NCBI GenBank assembly: GCA_905178155.1
Contig: CAJINV010000008.1
Span: forward strand, 2,356,001-2,420,000
DNA length: 64,000 nt
Origin: Amoebophrya sp. A120
Lineage: Eukaryota; Sar; Dinophyceae; Syndiniales; Amoebophryaceae
Reading direction: 5' to 3'
The position numbers and the translations under genes were made by a program. The first letter of the stretch is position 1; each line of letters starts with the position of its first letter. Below are positions 45,501-55,332 of this stretch, piece after piece. The notes beneath the pieces were generated by a model, which was given only the letters and a program-made list of their open reading frames with translations, was not told the DNA's origin and searched no databases.

Positions 45501-46278
45501 GGGAGTCCATGCTGCTCGCAGACAACTTGAAGCTCTACGGCGGGATCCAGGACAAGGCCGGACTCGCCTTTATGGGGTTCTCAAACGTTACATTCTCAAC
45601 TGTTACATGAATTTGTAATGCAAGAACGGCGAAAGTGAAAGGGGGAAGATTTATTTTGCGCCTTTTGCATTACAGACTTGGCACAGATTTAGATGCTGTT
45701 TAGCCCTTCGGATATTTGTGATGCGAAACAGCTTAATCACGACGATCTTAGTGGTAAAATTGCATGACAAATCATGTAACAGTTGAGAATGTAACAGTTG
45801 AAAACGCCATAGCCTTCAAGCAGAAGCTCCAGAGTCTCGGCGCGAACCACGGCAACGGCCGGAGCGTGCGCAACATACTGGAGGAAGCGAAGCGAAACAT
45901 GGCGGTGCGACTCACCATATGCATTGCAAAAGTATCGTACTCGTACTAATCGCATTTATGCATTAGCATTACAAATTCTATTGTTAAGGTAGATCCGCAT
46001 GACAAATTTTACTTCTCATGCTGAGGAAGTTTGTATTGCAACTTATACTAGTGCGAAACTTTTGCAGTTCATACACCACCATGAAGCGCCCAACGGCGAA
46101 CGACCTAGTCACGCTCACCGCCGACGATTTTCAGTAAGGCAGTCGTTTTCACCTACTGATTCTGGCCCATCTATCAGAAACAGAATGCTATTGTGCTTTC
46201 CTGGAATAAATCGATTGCCGGTTCGGTTCCAGGGCGGCTACTGATGCGATGCTGCCGTTGAACTCTGCCGCGCTCTAA
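39593..46278 (+). CDS. CAP-Gly protein with two CbbX-like AAA+ ATPase domains
   Basis: Exons: 39593-39713, 39883-40487, 40749-41060, 41181-41422, 41707-41767, 41969-42252, 42426-42631, 43971-44174, 44323-44411, 44686-44833, 45118-45237, 45501-45565, 45812-45912, 46074-46133, 46233-46278; sum 2664 nt (887 residues). An SH3-like start (VEYYSKSAGGKWIGCVVREV) and a Gly/Asn-rich linker precede a CAP-Gly domain (GDRAKIRETGRAGDVMFVGR, GLKLDEKR, RYFRCPPGYGVFL; about 215-285). AAA1 has Walker A GQLGTGKTT (about 375), Walker B VLFIDD and no normal sensor/Arg-finger region. AAA2 has GSPGTGKTT (about 658), VLFIDEAYAL, VVILAGY and Arg finger LCSRFP, so it looks active while AAA1 is degenerate. CbbX-type AAA+ proteins remodel partner proteins; CAP-Gly binds tubulin or EB-type tails. 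A microtubule-linked remodeller is inferred. Six introns are introners. Confidence 0.9.
39762..39822. repeat. perfect 61-nt palindrome (30-bp stem, 1-nt loop) inside an intron
   Basis: Arms 39762-39791 and 39793-39822 are exact reverse complements around a single G at 39792. It starts AGGTATTCATTGCAC and ends GTGCAATGAATACCT. It sits in GT-AG intron 39714-39882. The arms contain TATTCATTGCA, close to the TATGCATTGCA introner end, so it may be a collapsed element with only its ends left. Confidence 0.95.
41428..41706. mobile_element. introner element, TATCCTGAGTAAAAACGT family, copy 1
   Basis: 279 bp. TATCCTGAGTAAAAACGT at one end and ACGTTTTTACTCAGGATA at the other. Duplication GAAGG at 41423-41427 and 41707-41711. 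Several GCATNACAA motifs. Lies just before Walker B of AAA1. GT-AG ends are also possible here and stay in frame. Confidence 0.95.
42632..43970 (+). other. 1.34-kb canonical intron holding a tandem repeat
   Basis: GTAAGA...ACACAG joins GQQEQRDAL to AKLEKIVGLSEVKSF in phase. Almost all of it is the tandem array described at 42777-43935. Confidence 0.85.
42777..43935. repeat. tandem repeat, about 333-bp unit, 3.5 copies
   Basis: Units begin near 42777, 43099, 43432 and 43766 (periods 322, 333, 334) at AATCTGGGGAGAAATCCCC. The first copy is the most diverged; the last is cut off at about 43935. Each unit has self-complementary CTGGGGA/TCCCCAG stems and GCATCTGGGG/CCCCAGATGC pairs able to form hairpins. 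Confidence 0.92.
44180..44322. mobile_element. introner element, TGCAAAAGTATCGTACT family, diverged
   Basis: 143 bp, TATGCATTGCAAAAGTACCG...GACACTTTTGCAGGGGATA. Perfect duplication TGGGT at 44175-44179 and 44323-44327. The internal motif is off by one base (CTGTCATGC). Excision gives LLRSLGLLRKGHL in AAA2. Confidence 0.93.
44839..45117. mobile_element. introner element, TATCCTGAGTAAAAACGT family, copy 2
   Basis: 279 bp, the same length as copy 1. Ends TATCCTGAGTAAAAACGT and ACGTTTTTACTTAGGATA. Duplication TCCTC at 44834-44838 and 45118-45122. Excision gives VVILAGYIKEM, the conserved sensor-1 region of CbbX-like proteins. Confidence 0.96.
45244..45500. mobile_element. introner element, TGTCTGGGTCTGGAA family
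   Basis: 257 bp, TATGGATTGCAAATATG...ACACTTGAT. Duplication GGGAGT at 45238-45243 and 45501-45506. TTGTGATGC and TTGTCATGC inside. Excision gives MFEIGESMLLADNLKL. Confidence 0.92.
45571..45811. mobile_element. introner element, GTTACATTCTCAACTG family
   Basis: 241 bp, TATGGGGTTCTC...AAAACGCCATA, with inverted repeats around TTACATTCTCAACTGTTACA. Duplication GCCTT at 45566-45570 and 45812-45816. Three or more TTGTNATGC motifs. Excision gives DKAGLAFKQKLQSLG. Confidence 0.94.
45918..46073. mobile_element. introner element, TGCAAAAGTATCGTACT family
   Basis: 156 bp, TATGCATTGCAAAAG...TTTTGCAGTTCATA. Duplication CACCA at 45913-45917 and 46074-46078. No GT-AG at the junction. Excision gives MAVRLTTMKRPTAND. 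Confidence 0.94.
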
Positions 46279-47466
46279 TCTTCTATAACTCTTGGTTTCG
46301 TTTTTATACTTGCTTTTGGTCTTGCTAATGATAAATCAATAGGCAGCATAAACTGAAGACGCTCATTGTGAACAGAGAACTTGAACTGTATCTGTAAGTA
46401 ACCAATTTACACCAGAACTGTATTATCGAATGAACTTTTCATCCTTCTAAAAGCACACTGAGTATTTTTGTACTTATTGGTCTGATGAAGATGATGTACA
46501 GCGAGAGGGAGAGCGACCGCGTCCTGCGCACGCCACGAAGGAGCGGGATGCGCAAGCGCTCCATATTCCTTTTGAACAGGTTTGCGTTTTATTTTGATGA
46601 CACTCACACTGTACTTTTTTCCCAGCAAAAACGATTGCACTGTGTCAGCCTACGAAGCCACCAAGAAATTGTACCTTAAAACGACAGACAGAGACACAGC
46701 AGACAGTAGAGTACGTCTATACTGATGAAACTTTTTCTTGACATTGTCAATTATAAGATTTTGCGATAAGCTTTTCCGTTCTGATCAATTAGCTATCGAC
46801 TCATCACTCAACGGCATTTTTCTTTGTGTTTTGAGGAGCAGACAAGCTGCTTGAAAAGAGGCCACCGCTGTCTCCCAGTGACGAAACGAAAGTGTGAACT
46901 TCATCTATGAACTTTTTTAGCCGCAGTGTTGCTCCTGCATGCGCCAGAAACGAAAAATTTTCAAACAAGCACAGAAACTGAAACAGTCGCGGCGGGCTCG
47001 CTTCTCGCAGTGACGTCATGGATTGCCATCCTGGTCCCGCAAGCGAATCAGAGATTTCATGAGAGCTGCCTCGAATCGTGTATCTTTCTATCTATCATGT
47101 TCTTTCTCAGCCCTAGCAAGAGCAAGCCTCAACACGGAGGATCTGTCAGCTTGGAGGTGGGTCATGGAGCCCCCGCCAAGTGTAAGTACCTTTCTGTGTT
47201 TTTCTTTGCCAGCTCTTTGAGGAACCGAAGAAGAACAAGATCACAACAGTTTTAGTGGCTTTGGCTGCACGAGCTCTCCCTCGCTTTGACCGCTCTATCA
47301 CGAGTGCTTCTGCCAAGAAACGATTCGGATCTTTGTCTCACCATCGTACTGCTGTTAGAGCGGCATCTACATTTTTTGCTCGGACTGCTCCTGCTGTGGG
47401 ATATTCTCTTTTTTTTTTGAGAACGTCTTTCGCAGACCTCTTGCGCCCCGGCCACGGAGCAGGAGC
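46279..47466. other. spacer with possible unassigned exons
   Basis: 46480-46590 (RESDRVLRTPRRSGMRKR frame) and 47110-47180 (LNTEDLSAWRWVMEPPPS frame, followed by GTAAGTACC and a TTTGCCAG acceptor at 47211) look exon-like. They could belong to a small gene or to the 5' end of the uL1 gene. I could not build a full model. Confidence 0.35.
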
Positions 47467-49749
47467 ATGCAGTGCCAAAGGACTTTGCTACTGAGGCAGT
47501 CTTCTACACGTTTTTCCCTTGCCGTCTCGAACTACACCAATCGGGCCGGGTTCACGCCTTCAAGCTCCAGCTCCTCGCACGTTTATTCCAAGCCGAAAGG
47601 CAAGAGCACAGCTCGGGGCCTGTCTTCACCAGAAATAAAGCGCCTGGTGCCACTGACGCCAAAGAGCACAGATCATGACACGATACGTTTGTCCAGTAAC
47701 GACATCAAGGATGTTGCGGGCGGCCTGGCCAAGGGTTACTACAGCCCGTATTACGACCGTTCCGCAGCTAGCACCTACAACTTCGGCCGTCAACGCCGCT
47801 TTTTCGCCAGATGGCGACCTATGAAATGCAAATATGTCTGGGTCTGGAAGAATGCAAGACTTGTGATGCAGGTTTTCCATGACCCATGAGGTCTGGAATG
47901 CGAGACCCAGCATGACAGATTCTTTGAGGTCTCTATCATGCCTTTCCTGCATGAGAAACCCCCTCTCCACTTAGTCAAAAGCGGACAGCTTTTGGTACTA
48001 ACGCAACACAGATCTTTCCATCATTCAGATTTAGCATGACGAGTTCTAATCTTCCAGACCCAGACACTTTTGCAGTTGATGCGACCCTTCATCAAGCCAA
48101 TCAATGGTTCCATCGCGGAGGCGAAATATGGAAAGGACAAGCAGGACAAACGCGTCGCTGTATCCTACGAAAAAACTGTTTCACTGTGAACTTGTGATGC
48201 ATGGAATGGAACACAAAACTATTTTTCTTGCTACACATGCAAGACATTGGATTTTTAAGAGTGTTTTCCCTTGGGAAGTGCGCATGACAAATTTTCTGTG
48301 CCATGTGTAACAAACTTGTGATGCAGATCATGCAAAATCATCACAGTGAAACAGTTTTTTCCTGCGATACGCTGAGACGCTGCAGCAAACGGGGCTGGAA
48401 GACACGCAAAGAGAGCAGAAAGAGAAGGAGGATATGCAATGCAAAAGCATCGTACTAGTATAAATTGCATTACAAGTTTGCTCAGCATGACAAATGCAAT
48501 TTGTAATGCTGTTTTACGTTAGGAAGAAAATTTGTCATGCATATTTGCAATTAGGAATTAGTACGAGTACGATACTTTTGCAGTTCATAGAGGACCGGGA
48601 CAAGCAAATGGAGCTCATGTACACGCGCAAGACCGCTCTCCTCGGCAACACGCCCTACATGTCCCTCCGCTACGTCCAAGCCTTCCACGCCGGAAAACAG
48701 GCCGCAGCGCAGCAAATGACATCATCAAGCGAGGACCCTCTTCAGGGTCAACAGCCAGACCAAGAGCTTCTGACTGAGCCCATCCTCCTGCGGCTGCGCC
48801 TGGATGTGGATCTGACCCGCGAGGCGGTCCGGGGCACTTGCGTGCTCCCGTTTGGTCTGCAGACGAAGACGCGGCTCCTCGCGTTTTGCCCGGACCACCA
48901 AGCCGCGGAGATGCGGCAACTCGGGGCGGACTTCGCCGGCATTACGGACCTGATCAAGCGGATCGAGAAGGGCTGGCTCGGTTTCGACCGGTGCATCGCG
49001 ACGCAGGACATCATGAAGCGGGTGCTGCCGGTGGCGAAAATTCTCGGGCCGAAACGGCTGATGCCCAGCCCCCGGTCAGGCACGGTCGTGGAAGATTTGC
49101 GTTCCGCAATCAAGGAGACGAAGGGCGGAGGGCTGATCGAGTACCGCGCCGAGCAGTCGAAGGACGAGCACAACAAGTGCGAGGTGGAGATCACCGTGGG
49201 CGATACGACGTTTGCGAACCAGATATCAAGTGCAAAAATGTCTGGGTCTGGAAGAATGTATGTTTGTCATGCTTGTCTGGCATGACTCTCAAATCTGTCA
49301 TGCACGTTACCCAAGAGCTCCATTTTTCTGTGATGCAGAAACGCAGTTTGTCATGCAGAATAGGCAACACCTAGAAGCTCAGAAGCTTGTCATGCTGAGC
49401 CAGCACTTGTGGCCTCATCATGAAACGCCACCCAGCATCACAAGTTTCCAGACCCAGACATATTTCCACTGGATGCCAGATGGTCCTGGACAATGTGAAA
49501 TTTTTCGTCGCGCATTTGCTGAAGAACCGGATGAAGATCGGGAACAAAATCACAAAGATCGGCGGGAACGGCAGCGGCACCGGAGGGACCAACATGATCA
49601 AAGACGTGCGGAAAAACGATGGTGCGAGTGCTGGCAAGAAAACGTCGGCACTGTACATCACACGGGCTCATATCAAAACGGCAACCGGCCCGATAGTGAT
49701 TTTGAAGCCGGAGGACGTGCTGCCAAGTAGCAGCGGGTATTTCAGATAG
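47467..49749 (+). CDS. MRPL1: mitochondrial large-subunit ribosomal protein uL1m
   Basis: Exons 47467-47814, 48082-48155, 48370-48427, 48590-49218 and 49476-49749 sum to 1383 nt (460 residues). Every intron is an introner; there is no conventional intron in this gene. The N terminus (MQCQRTLLLRQSSTRFSLAV) is Arg/Ser-rich and lacks acidic residues, like a mitochondrial presequence. The middle matches uL1: VRGTCVLPFGLQTKTRLLAF, the conserved ILGPKRLMPSPRSGTVVEDL loop, the AIKETKGGGLIEYRAE segment, and a C-terminal KTSALYITRAHIKT that fits the final strand. uL1 forms the mobile L1 stalk that handles exit-site tRNA. Length fits a mitochondrial form with terminal extensions rather than a bacterial one of about 230. 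A start further upstream is possible, as the frame is open to about 47440. Confidence 0.9.
47820..48081. mobile_element. introner element, TGTCTGGGTCTGGAA family
   Basis: 262 bp, TATGAAATGCAAATATG...TTTGCAGTTGATG. Duplication CGACC at 47815-47819 and 48082-48086. Same orientation as the BBS4 copy. Excision gives FARWRPFIKPINGS. Confidence 0.94.
48161..48369. mobile_element. introner element, AAAAACTGTTTCACTGTGA family
   Basis: 209 bp, TATCCTACG...CCTGCGATA, with inverted repeats GAAAAAACTGTTTCACTGTG and CACAGTGAAACAGTTTTTTC. Perfect duplication CGCTG at 48156-48160 and 48370-48374. Excision gives DKRVAETLQQTG. Confidence 0.95.
48433..48589. mobile_element. introner element, TGCAAAAGTATCGTACT family, inverted copy
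   Basis: 157 bp, TATGCAATGCAAAAGCATCG...TTTTGCAGTTCATA. Duplication GAGGA at 48428-48432 and 48590-48594. The interior matches the reverse complement of the copy at 14971. Excision gives KEKEDRDKQMELM. Confidence 0.95.
49224..49475. mobile_element. introner element, TGTCTGGGTCTGGAA family
   Basis: 252 bp, TATCAAGTGCAAAAATG...CATATTTCCACTGGATG. Duplication CCAGA(T) at 49219-49224 and 49476-49481. Excision gives FANQMVLDNVKFF in uL1m. The orientation is opposite to the copy at 29976. Confidence 0.93.
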
Positions 49750-50370
49750 GGTTTAGTGGCAACACTGACGATACCGCTCTGCATCATGCAACGTGTGGAG
49801 GTATCTTCTGACGAATATTTATCATAGATAAGGAAAATGCGTCATACCGTCCACGGTGCGAGCTGTTCTGTCGTGTGCTTGGCGTCAGTTGTTGTTATTT
49901 GGCACACCAGGTGGAGGCTTGAGCCCTGCCGTTTCCATTTTGCGTCTAGCCCCTCGTCTACCAAGATATTTTTCACTTTTGAATGTGACTACGTTACTTT
50001 TTTTTTGTCACAACTCGAGAAGGATGCTACTACATTTCCATCCGATATCGACTTCTAGATATCTAATCCACACTTCTGGATCCACTCTTCATTCGGTTCT
50101 GAATAAATGAACTCTTGATCTGATAGGACAAAGTCGGTTGTTGTATTTGTTCAATATCAATTTCAATGTATTGCGTTATTTTTCTAGTACGGCAGTGAGT
50201 GTTGAAAGTAGAATAGCACCGCTGCGGCAATTTGTCATCTTTTATCTGAATTTTCGCTTATTTTCGGTTTCCCCCTAGAGCTAGACTCTTTCTGTTTCTC
50301 AGCCTCAAAAGATTCTTCGAGCCACCTCTTCTGTTCCTTGCATACTTCCATTTCTGGACCCATCTTCAAA
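49750..50370. other. intergenic, no gene seen
   Basis: About 620 bp, AT-rich, short ORFs only. Confidence 0.45.
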
Positions 50371-52224
50371 ATGCCCGAGGACCGTGTTTACAACTTTAGC
50401 GCAGGGCCGTGCATTTTGCCGGTCGAGGTGCTGGAGGAGTGCAAGGGCGACATGCTGAATTTCAAGAAGTCCGGCATGGGGGTTATGGAGATGAGCCACA
50501 GGAGTAAGGACTTTGTCAACATCTACAACGAGACAGAAAAGAACCTCCGTGATGTGCTTGCGATTCCAGACCACTACAAGGTCCTGTTCGCACAAGGTAA
50601 ATAAAGAAGTTGTTTTAGAGGTGCATGCAAAAAACAGGAAGAACCCATGACGATGGATGAAAATACCAGCATCGAAACGTCATATTACTTTTTATACGAC
50701 GTATGTGTCAACAAAATGTGATTGGAATTTCACTTCTCTCGCAACGCTACTAGTAGTACACCACCTCGACAGGCGGCGCCTCCTTGCAGTTTGCCAGCGT
50801 GCCTTTGAATTTTTTTGGTGGTGGCAAAACTAACGGGGACTACGCAGTGACGGGGCAGTGGGGGGAGAAGGCCGTCAAGGAGTGCGGAAAGTACGGAACG
50901 GGAACTGCGGTGTGCAACACCAAACCGCAGAAGTTCACACATATACCACCCGTGGCAGAATGGAAGATGTCGGACCCGGAGACAACGGCATTCCTCCACT
51001 ACAGTAGAAATCGCACAGTGATATTGAATTTCCATCGCATTATATTGATGTCAGGGCATGTGGTGACATGAGCTTTATCTACTTCCTCCTTTTATTGCGT
51101 TCCGAAATGGATGACTGGCACTGGCCTCGTCATTCGAAAACGATTTGCAAAACTCGCAACTCTTTTTGCAAAACAGCCGACAACGAGACGGTGAACGGGG
51201 TGGAGTTTACCGCGCCACCTGAGATCGGCACCGGGGTACCCCTTGTGGCCGACATGAGTTCCAACTTCTGCACGAGGCCAATCGATGTTGGAAAGGTAAA
51301 AAACATGAAATATAGAAGTGCCTACAGATGAAGAAGCTGAAGCACATTTACAGACTGAGTCTATCCTCGTAGGCATGATAACTATATTTGCCGATATCGA
51401 CCTCGACGTCGTGCTCGTGCATGCAACACAGAGCAGTTGATATTTCGACAACTTGAAATATAACACTACACTTGCAGCACGCTATGATATATGCGGGCGC
51501 GCAGAAAAACGCGGGGATAGCGGGAAACACCATCTGCATGGTGGACGAGAAGTACATGAGCCAGGAGATGAAAATCTGTCCCTCGGTGTGCAGTTGGAAG
51601 ACCCAGGCCGGTGCGGATGGGATGTACAACACGCCACCCTGCTACGCAATCTACGTTACTGGTGTGTATCTGAAATACACCAAAGAGAAGGGTGGAGTCA
51701 GCTTCTGGGCGGAGCAGTGCGCGAAAAAGAGCGGCATGATATACGATGTAAGCAAAAATCAAAGTTTTTCTGTGAGGACCCTTCTTGCGTTCTACTTACT
51801 TTGCAGGACCGTGGTCGGTCGGTACTCAGTTGGAGAACCTCCTGTGTGACCACCTGCGAAGCAGGTGGCGCTCGTCGAGTAGTTGCTTCTCATGATCATG
51901 AAGAATGTGAGTATTTGATGTGCTTGTGCATGCTTACAAAAATATATTCCCTACTAGGTGATTGATGGTAGCAGCGACTACTACACGTGTCCGGTTCAGA
52001 AGGATTCCCGGTCTAGGTGCAACCTGCCCTTCCAGATTGGCGGCGGCAACGATGCGTTGGAGAAAAAATTTCTCGAGGAAGCGAAAAAAATCAACCTGTA
52101 TACCCTGGCGGGGCACCGCACCGTGGGCGGAATTCGTGCGAGCTTGTACAACGGGATGCCTATGAAGGGGGTGGAAACGCTTCAGGACTTCATGAAAAGC
52201 TTCATGGAAGAAAATCCGCTGTGA
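50371..52224 (+). CDS. serC: phosphoserine aminotransferase
   Basis: Exons 50371-50596, 50773-51003, 51177-51295, 51478-51747 and 51958-52224 sum to 1113 nt (370 residues, the usual length for SerC/PSAT). Landmarks: YNFSAGPCILPVEVLEE at the start, GMGVMEMSHRSKDF, a phosphate-binding region AQGGASLQFASVPLNFF, DNETVNGVEF, DMSSNFCTRPID, the PLP-lysine motif YAGAQKNAG and the C-terminal HRTVGGIRASLYNGM with its substrate-binding Arg. It converts 3-phosphohydroxypyruvate plus glutamate to phosphoserine and 2-oxoglutarate in serine synthesis, and needs PLP. All introns are GT-AG (GTAAAT, GTAGAA, GTAAAA, GTAAGC donors), in contrast to the adjacent uL1m gene. The third join (CHY-T-DNET) is the least certain. 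Confidence 0.96.
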
Positions 52225-53180
52225 ATTTTCCCTTAGCTTCATCGCGCCATGAACATGGTCGACTAGTGGGACTTGCAAGCGACAATATCACAGTTTTGAC
52301 GACATTTTGGAAATCAGCCTACAACTTTTGAATCTTCCTATTGACAAAAATGAACAGTAATATGCTATGTTTTGCCCTCCCTGGCGCACGAGTCGTGGTT
52401 CTTAGAACTCTGTCTGCAGGATGATGCGACGTAGCGATAAGAGGTGAGTGGAGATGACTTTGACTCCTCTTGCTCTTGGTCCAATTTTCAAGAACGTTAA
52501 CGACTTTTTCAATGCCAGAAATACATCAGGGTTTATCTCTCAGCACCATGAGCTGAACCTTGAATGAGCGGAAAAAACACGGGGCTGCGGCTCCGCGCAT
52601 TCAAAACCTATCGAGCGGTTTTCTCGAAAATGTATAGTACTACTTCACTTCTATATGCCAGTTGACTGCACCACGAGACTCCAAGCACTGCTTGCCAAAA
52701 CCCTCGGTCGCCGTCTTATGTAGGTACCCAAGCAGTAGTGCAGCACTTTTTAAAGAGCGTTTTGTGGTGTTCCAAGATTCGGAGACAGTCCCTGCTTCGT
52801 GTAACAGAGAAAAATCAAAAAAAGATCTTTTGATGACGACGACGAGGAGAGAGAGACGAAGCGCTTTCCACATGATTCACAGACAGTGACTTTAATCTTC
52901 TACTTTTCTACGATAATTGGGTTCTGGTCCGTTATTTTCTCTTTGTTTGCGTTCCAATACAGATCGTCATTGTTCAAAACTAAAACAACAGGCTCCCATG
53001 ACTTTGTTCCCCTTTGGAAAGAGCTTTACCCCAGGTTGATCTTCAATTTTCTTTTTGTTTTTCTGATCATCTTCCTCGTCTTTCTGAGTATTTGTTTTTT
53101 TTTGCAGTCGTTGTTTTACGCAACATTGCTATTGCTTCTAGTTCTTCCAGTGGGCGGTAATTTAGGTACTTGATCTAATA
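52225..53180. other. intergenic, no gene seen
   Basis: T-rich spacer. The hydrophobic ORF at 52886-53173 is a translation of T tracts and is not supported as a gene. Confidence 0.4.
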
Positions 53181-53181
53181 A

Positions 53182-53252
53182 ATGCATGCCCGGGTAGTAG
53201 CAGGCTAGCGAGCCTGTGAGCCTAGGCTGAGGCTGGACGGGCGATATTTTAT
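53182..53252. repeat. module A, copy 1
   Basis: About 71 bp starting ATGCATGCCCGGG and ending GGACGGGCGATATTTTAT. Nearly identical to 55331-55401. Contains short inverted repeats (GGCTAGCGAGCC, GCCTAGGCTGAGGC). Confidence 0.9.
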
Positions 53253-54165
53253 TTATGTGGTCCAAATACCAAGATGAGTTAATCCATTTAAATGAATTAT
53301 TTTTTTTTTGCAGCTGCAGAACCTGGAGGCGCGACTTGATATGCTCAGCGGTTGACATCATTGTTTGGGGTTGTGGTCCTTTGCTTCTGTTGGTGTTTTG
53401 CCCGGCCTGCACAAGCTCCCTCGCAGATGATGTGATGGCTGCTGGAGCTGCATGCTGACGCGACGGAGACTCGCGTTTTCTCCAGACGAAAACCATCCCC
53501 GGAAAAACAGGGCCCCACGCACCGAGTAAAATTTGGCCTGATTCAAACCTGGCCCTTGAGTCGGATTTAATTTTGGCCCAGCAGGGGCGGAATCAATTCG
53601 AATTAAATCGAAAAAAAAATATCCCAGGAGGGGGAATTAAAAATAATTAATTTCCGGGTCCGGCCCCGCGGGCTGGGTCAGGATTTCATGTGTGATTTCC
53701 CTGTCAAATTTTTTGGGCGCGTTTTTTTTCGATTAATTCGTTTAATTCGTTTTTTTCCGGGCGGGAAAAACGAATTTTTTTCCCGCCCAGTGAGATTTTT
53801 TTATTTTTCCCCCCCCGTGGGCCCCGGGGTGAGGCCTGTGGTGGCGGATTTAATTCAGGCCCGAATTAATTCTGTTTGGGCCATTGGCTTGCGGCTTTTC
53901 TCGCCGAGCCGCATTCTTGTGTGAAAGCGTAAGAAGCGACCTCCCCTACTCGGCGCTCGCGCCCAGTAAAAAACTCAGCTGGAGATCCGGCGCACAAGCA
54001 AATGTATGTCGGAGACGCGTCCGCTCGTTGACTACTTCTCGGCGAATTGATCCCGTCCAACATATCTGCTGATCATTGTTGTCGGCGCCACGCTGCGCCC
54101 TCTGTTTGCAAATTTTCTTATTCATTCAATTCAAATAACTCATCTTGGTAATTTTTACCTCTTGA

Positions 54166-54263
54166 TTTTATGTCTGTCCGAGCCTCGCCCTTTTCCGGTA
54201 GCGTAGCCGGGACCTGATGACTGTGAGGGTGAGCCTCTTCCCGTTCTGGGTTGAAGTTTATTT
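54166..54263. repeat. module B, copy 1
   Basis: TTTTATGTCTGTCCGAGCCT through GTTGAAGTTTATTT. Near-identical to 55396-55488, apart from a short insertion (CGTAG) here. Confidence 0.9.
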
Positions 54264-54309
54264 CCTCTCTCTCTTGTCCTCAGGGAGTAACGCCCCTGCC
54301 GTTGGTAGT

Positions 54310-54840
54310 AAGTTTGGTCCATCCGCCTCAGGAAAGTCTCTTTTATCCGCTTGTCGGAAAGTCTGGTCTCATCCGCTTTGCGGAAAGTTTGGTCCATCCG
54401 CCTCAGGAAAGTCTCTTTTATCCTCTTGTCGGAAAGTCTGGTCTCATCCGCTTTGCGGAAAGTTTGGTCTCATCCGCTTGGCGGAAAGTCTGGTCTCATC
54501 CGCTCTGTGGAAAGTTTGGTTATCCGCTTGTCGGAAAGTCTGGCCTCATCCGCTCTGCGGAAAGTTTGGTTATCCGCTTGTCGGAAATTCTGGTTTCTTC
54601 ATCCGCTTTGCGGAAAGTTTGGTTTATCCGCTTGTCGGAAAGTTTGGTCTCACCCGCTTTGCGGAAAGTTTGGTTATCCGCTTGGCGGAAAGTCTGGTCT
54701 CATCCGCTCGGCGGAAATTTCTGGCTATAGATCCGCTTGGCGGAGAGTTTCGTCTCATCCGCGCGGCGGAATGTTTGGCGCAATCCGCTTTGCGGACAGT
54801 TTTGGGTATCTCTGGTTTATCCGTGGTGCGGACAGTGTTG
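54310..54840. repeat. minisatellite of short palindromic units
   Basis: About twenty units of roughly 26 bp built on ATCCGCTTTGCGGAAAGT or ATCCGCTTGTCGGAAAGT, joined by TTGGTCTC or TTGGTT. Each TCCGC...GCGGA core can form a small hairpin. Reading frames give repeating peptides (SGLIRFAESLV) that I regard as artefact. Confidence 0.92.
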
Positions 54841-55230
54841 GCAGCCCAGATTGTATTCTCGTTGGCGATAGCAGCGAGAGTACGGAATCATGCGGTCTCG
54901 CCTTGCTTTGGGAAGGAGGGTCGTTTGGCACTGGCGGTTCGAACCCGTTACCCTTGCGAACTTTTTCCCAAGCCAAGGCCCTTGGCTTTCTTTGGTCTTC
55001 TTATCCTTTGATCCTCTGATCCCATTGCAATGCGAGGCCGCAAGGCTATCGGTTTTTTTTTTGTCCGCTTTGAGCTGTCCACATCCACTTCGGGTGCATA
55101 CCACTGGTCGGTCCGTCGTCATCGCTACGCCTTCGTCTATGGGGCGCACCGGTTCTCCCAAATTCATCGTCTGGCCGCAGGCGTCGCGCCGGGTTCTTTG
55201 GGTTGCTTCGGCGTACCGGCCTCCGCCGGT

Positions 55231-55332
55231 GGGGTAGGTGCTTCCAGGGCGCCTCCTCGTGCGACGCAGTGGGAGATGCTCCCATCGAGCGATCATCCAT
55301 CGGGTGATCCTTCCGCCGTGACTGCATAAAAT
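55231..55332. repeat. module C, copy 1
   Basis: GGGGTAGGTGCTTCCAGGGC through GTGACTGCATAAAAT. Near-identical to 55628-55729. Confidence 0.9.

Noticed and set aside
52886-53173. Hydrophobic 95-codon ORF
   Set aside because: Built from T-rich tracts that read as Phe and Leu; no conserved motif or splice support.
54930-54955. GGTTCGAACCC resembling a tRNA T-arm
   Set aside because: No matching stems, anticodon arm or acceptor pair around it on either strand.
54217-55019. Overlapping ORFs of 159-264 codons with repeating SGLIRFAESLV-like peptides
   Set aside because: They translate the minisatellite in several frames at once; the repeat, not selection on protein, keeps them open.
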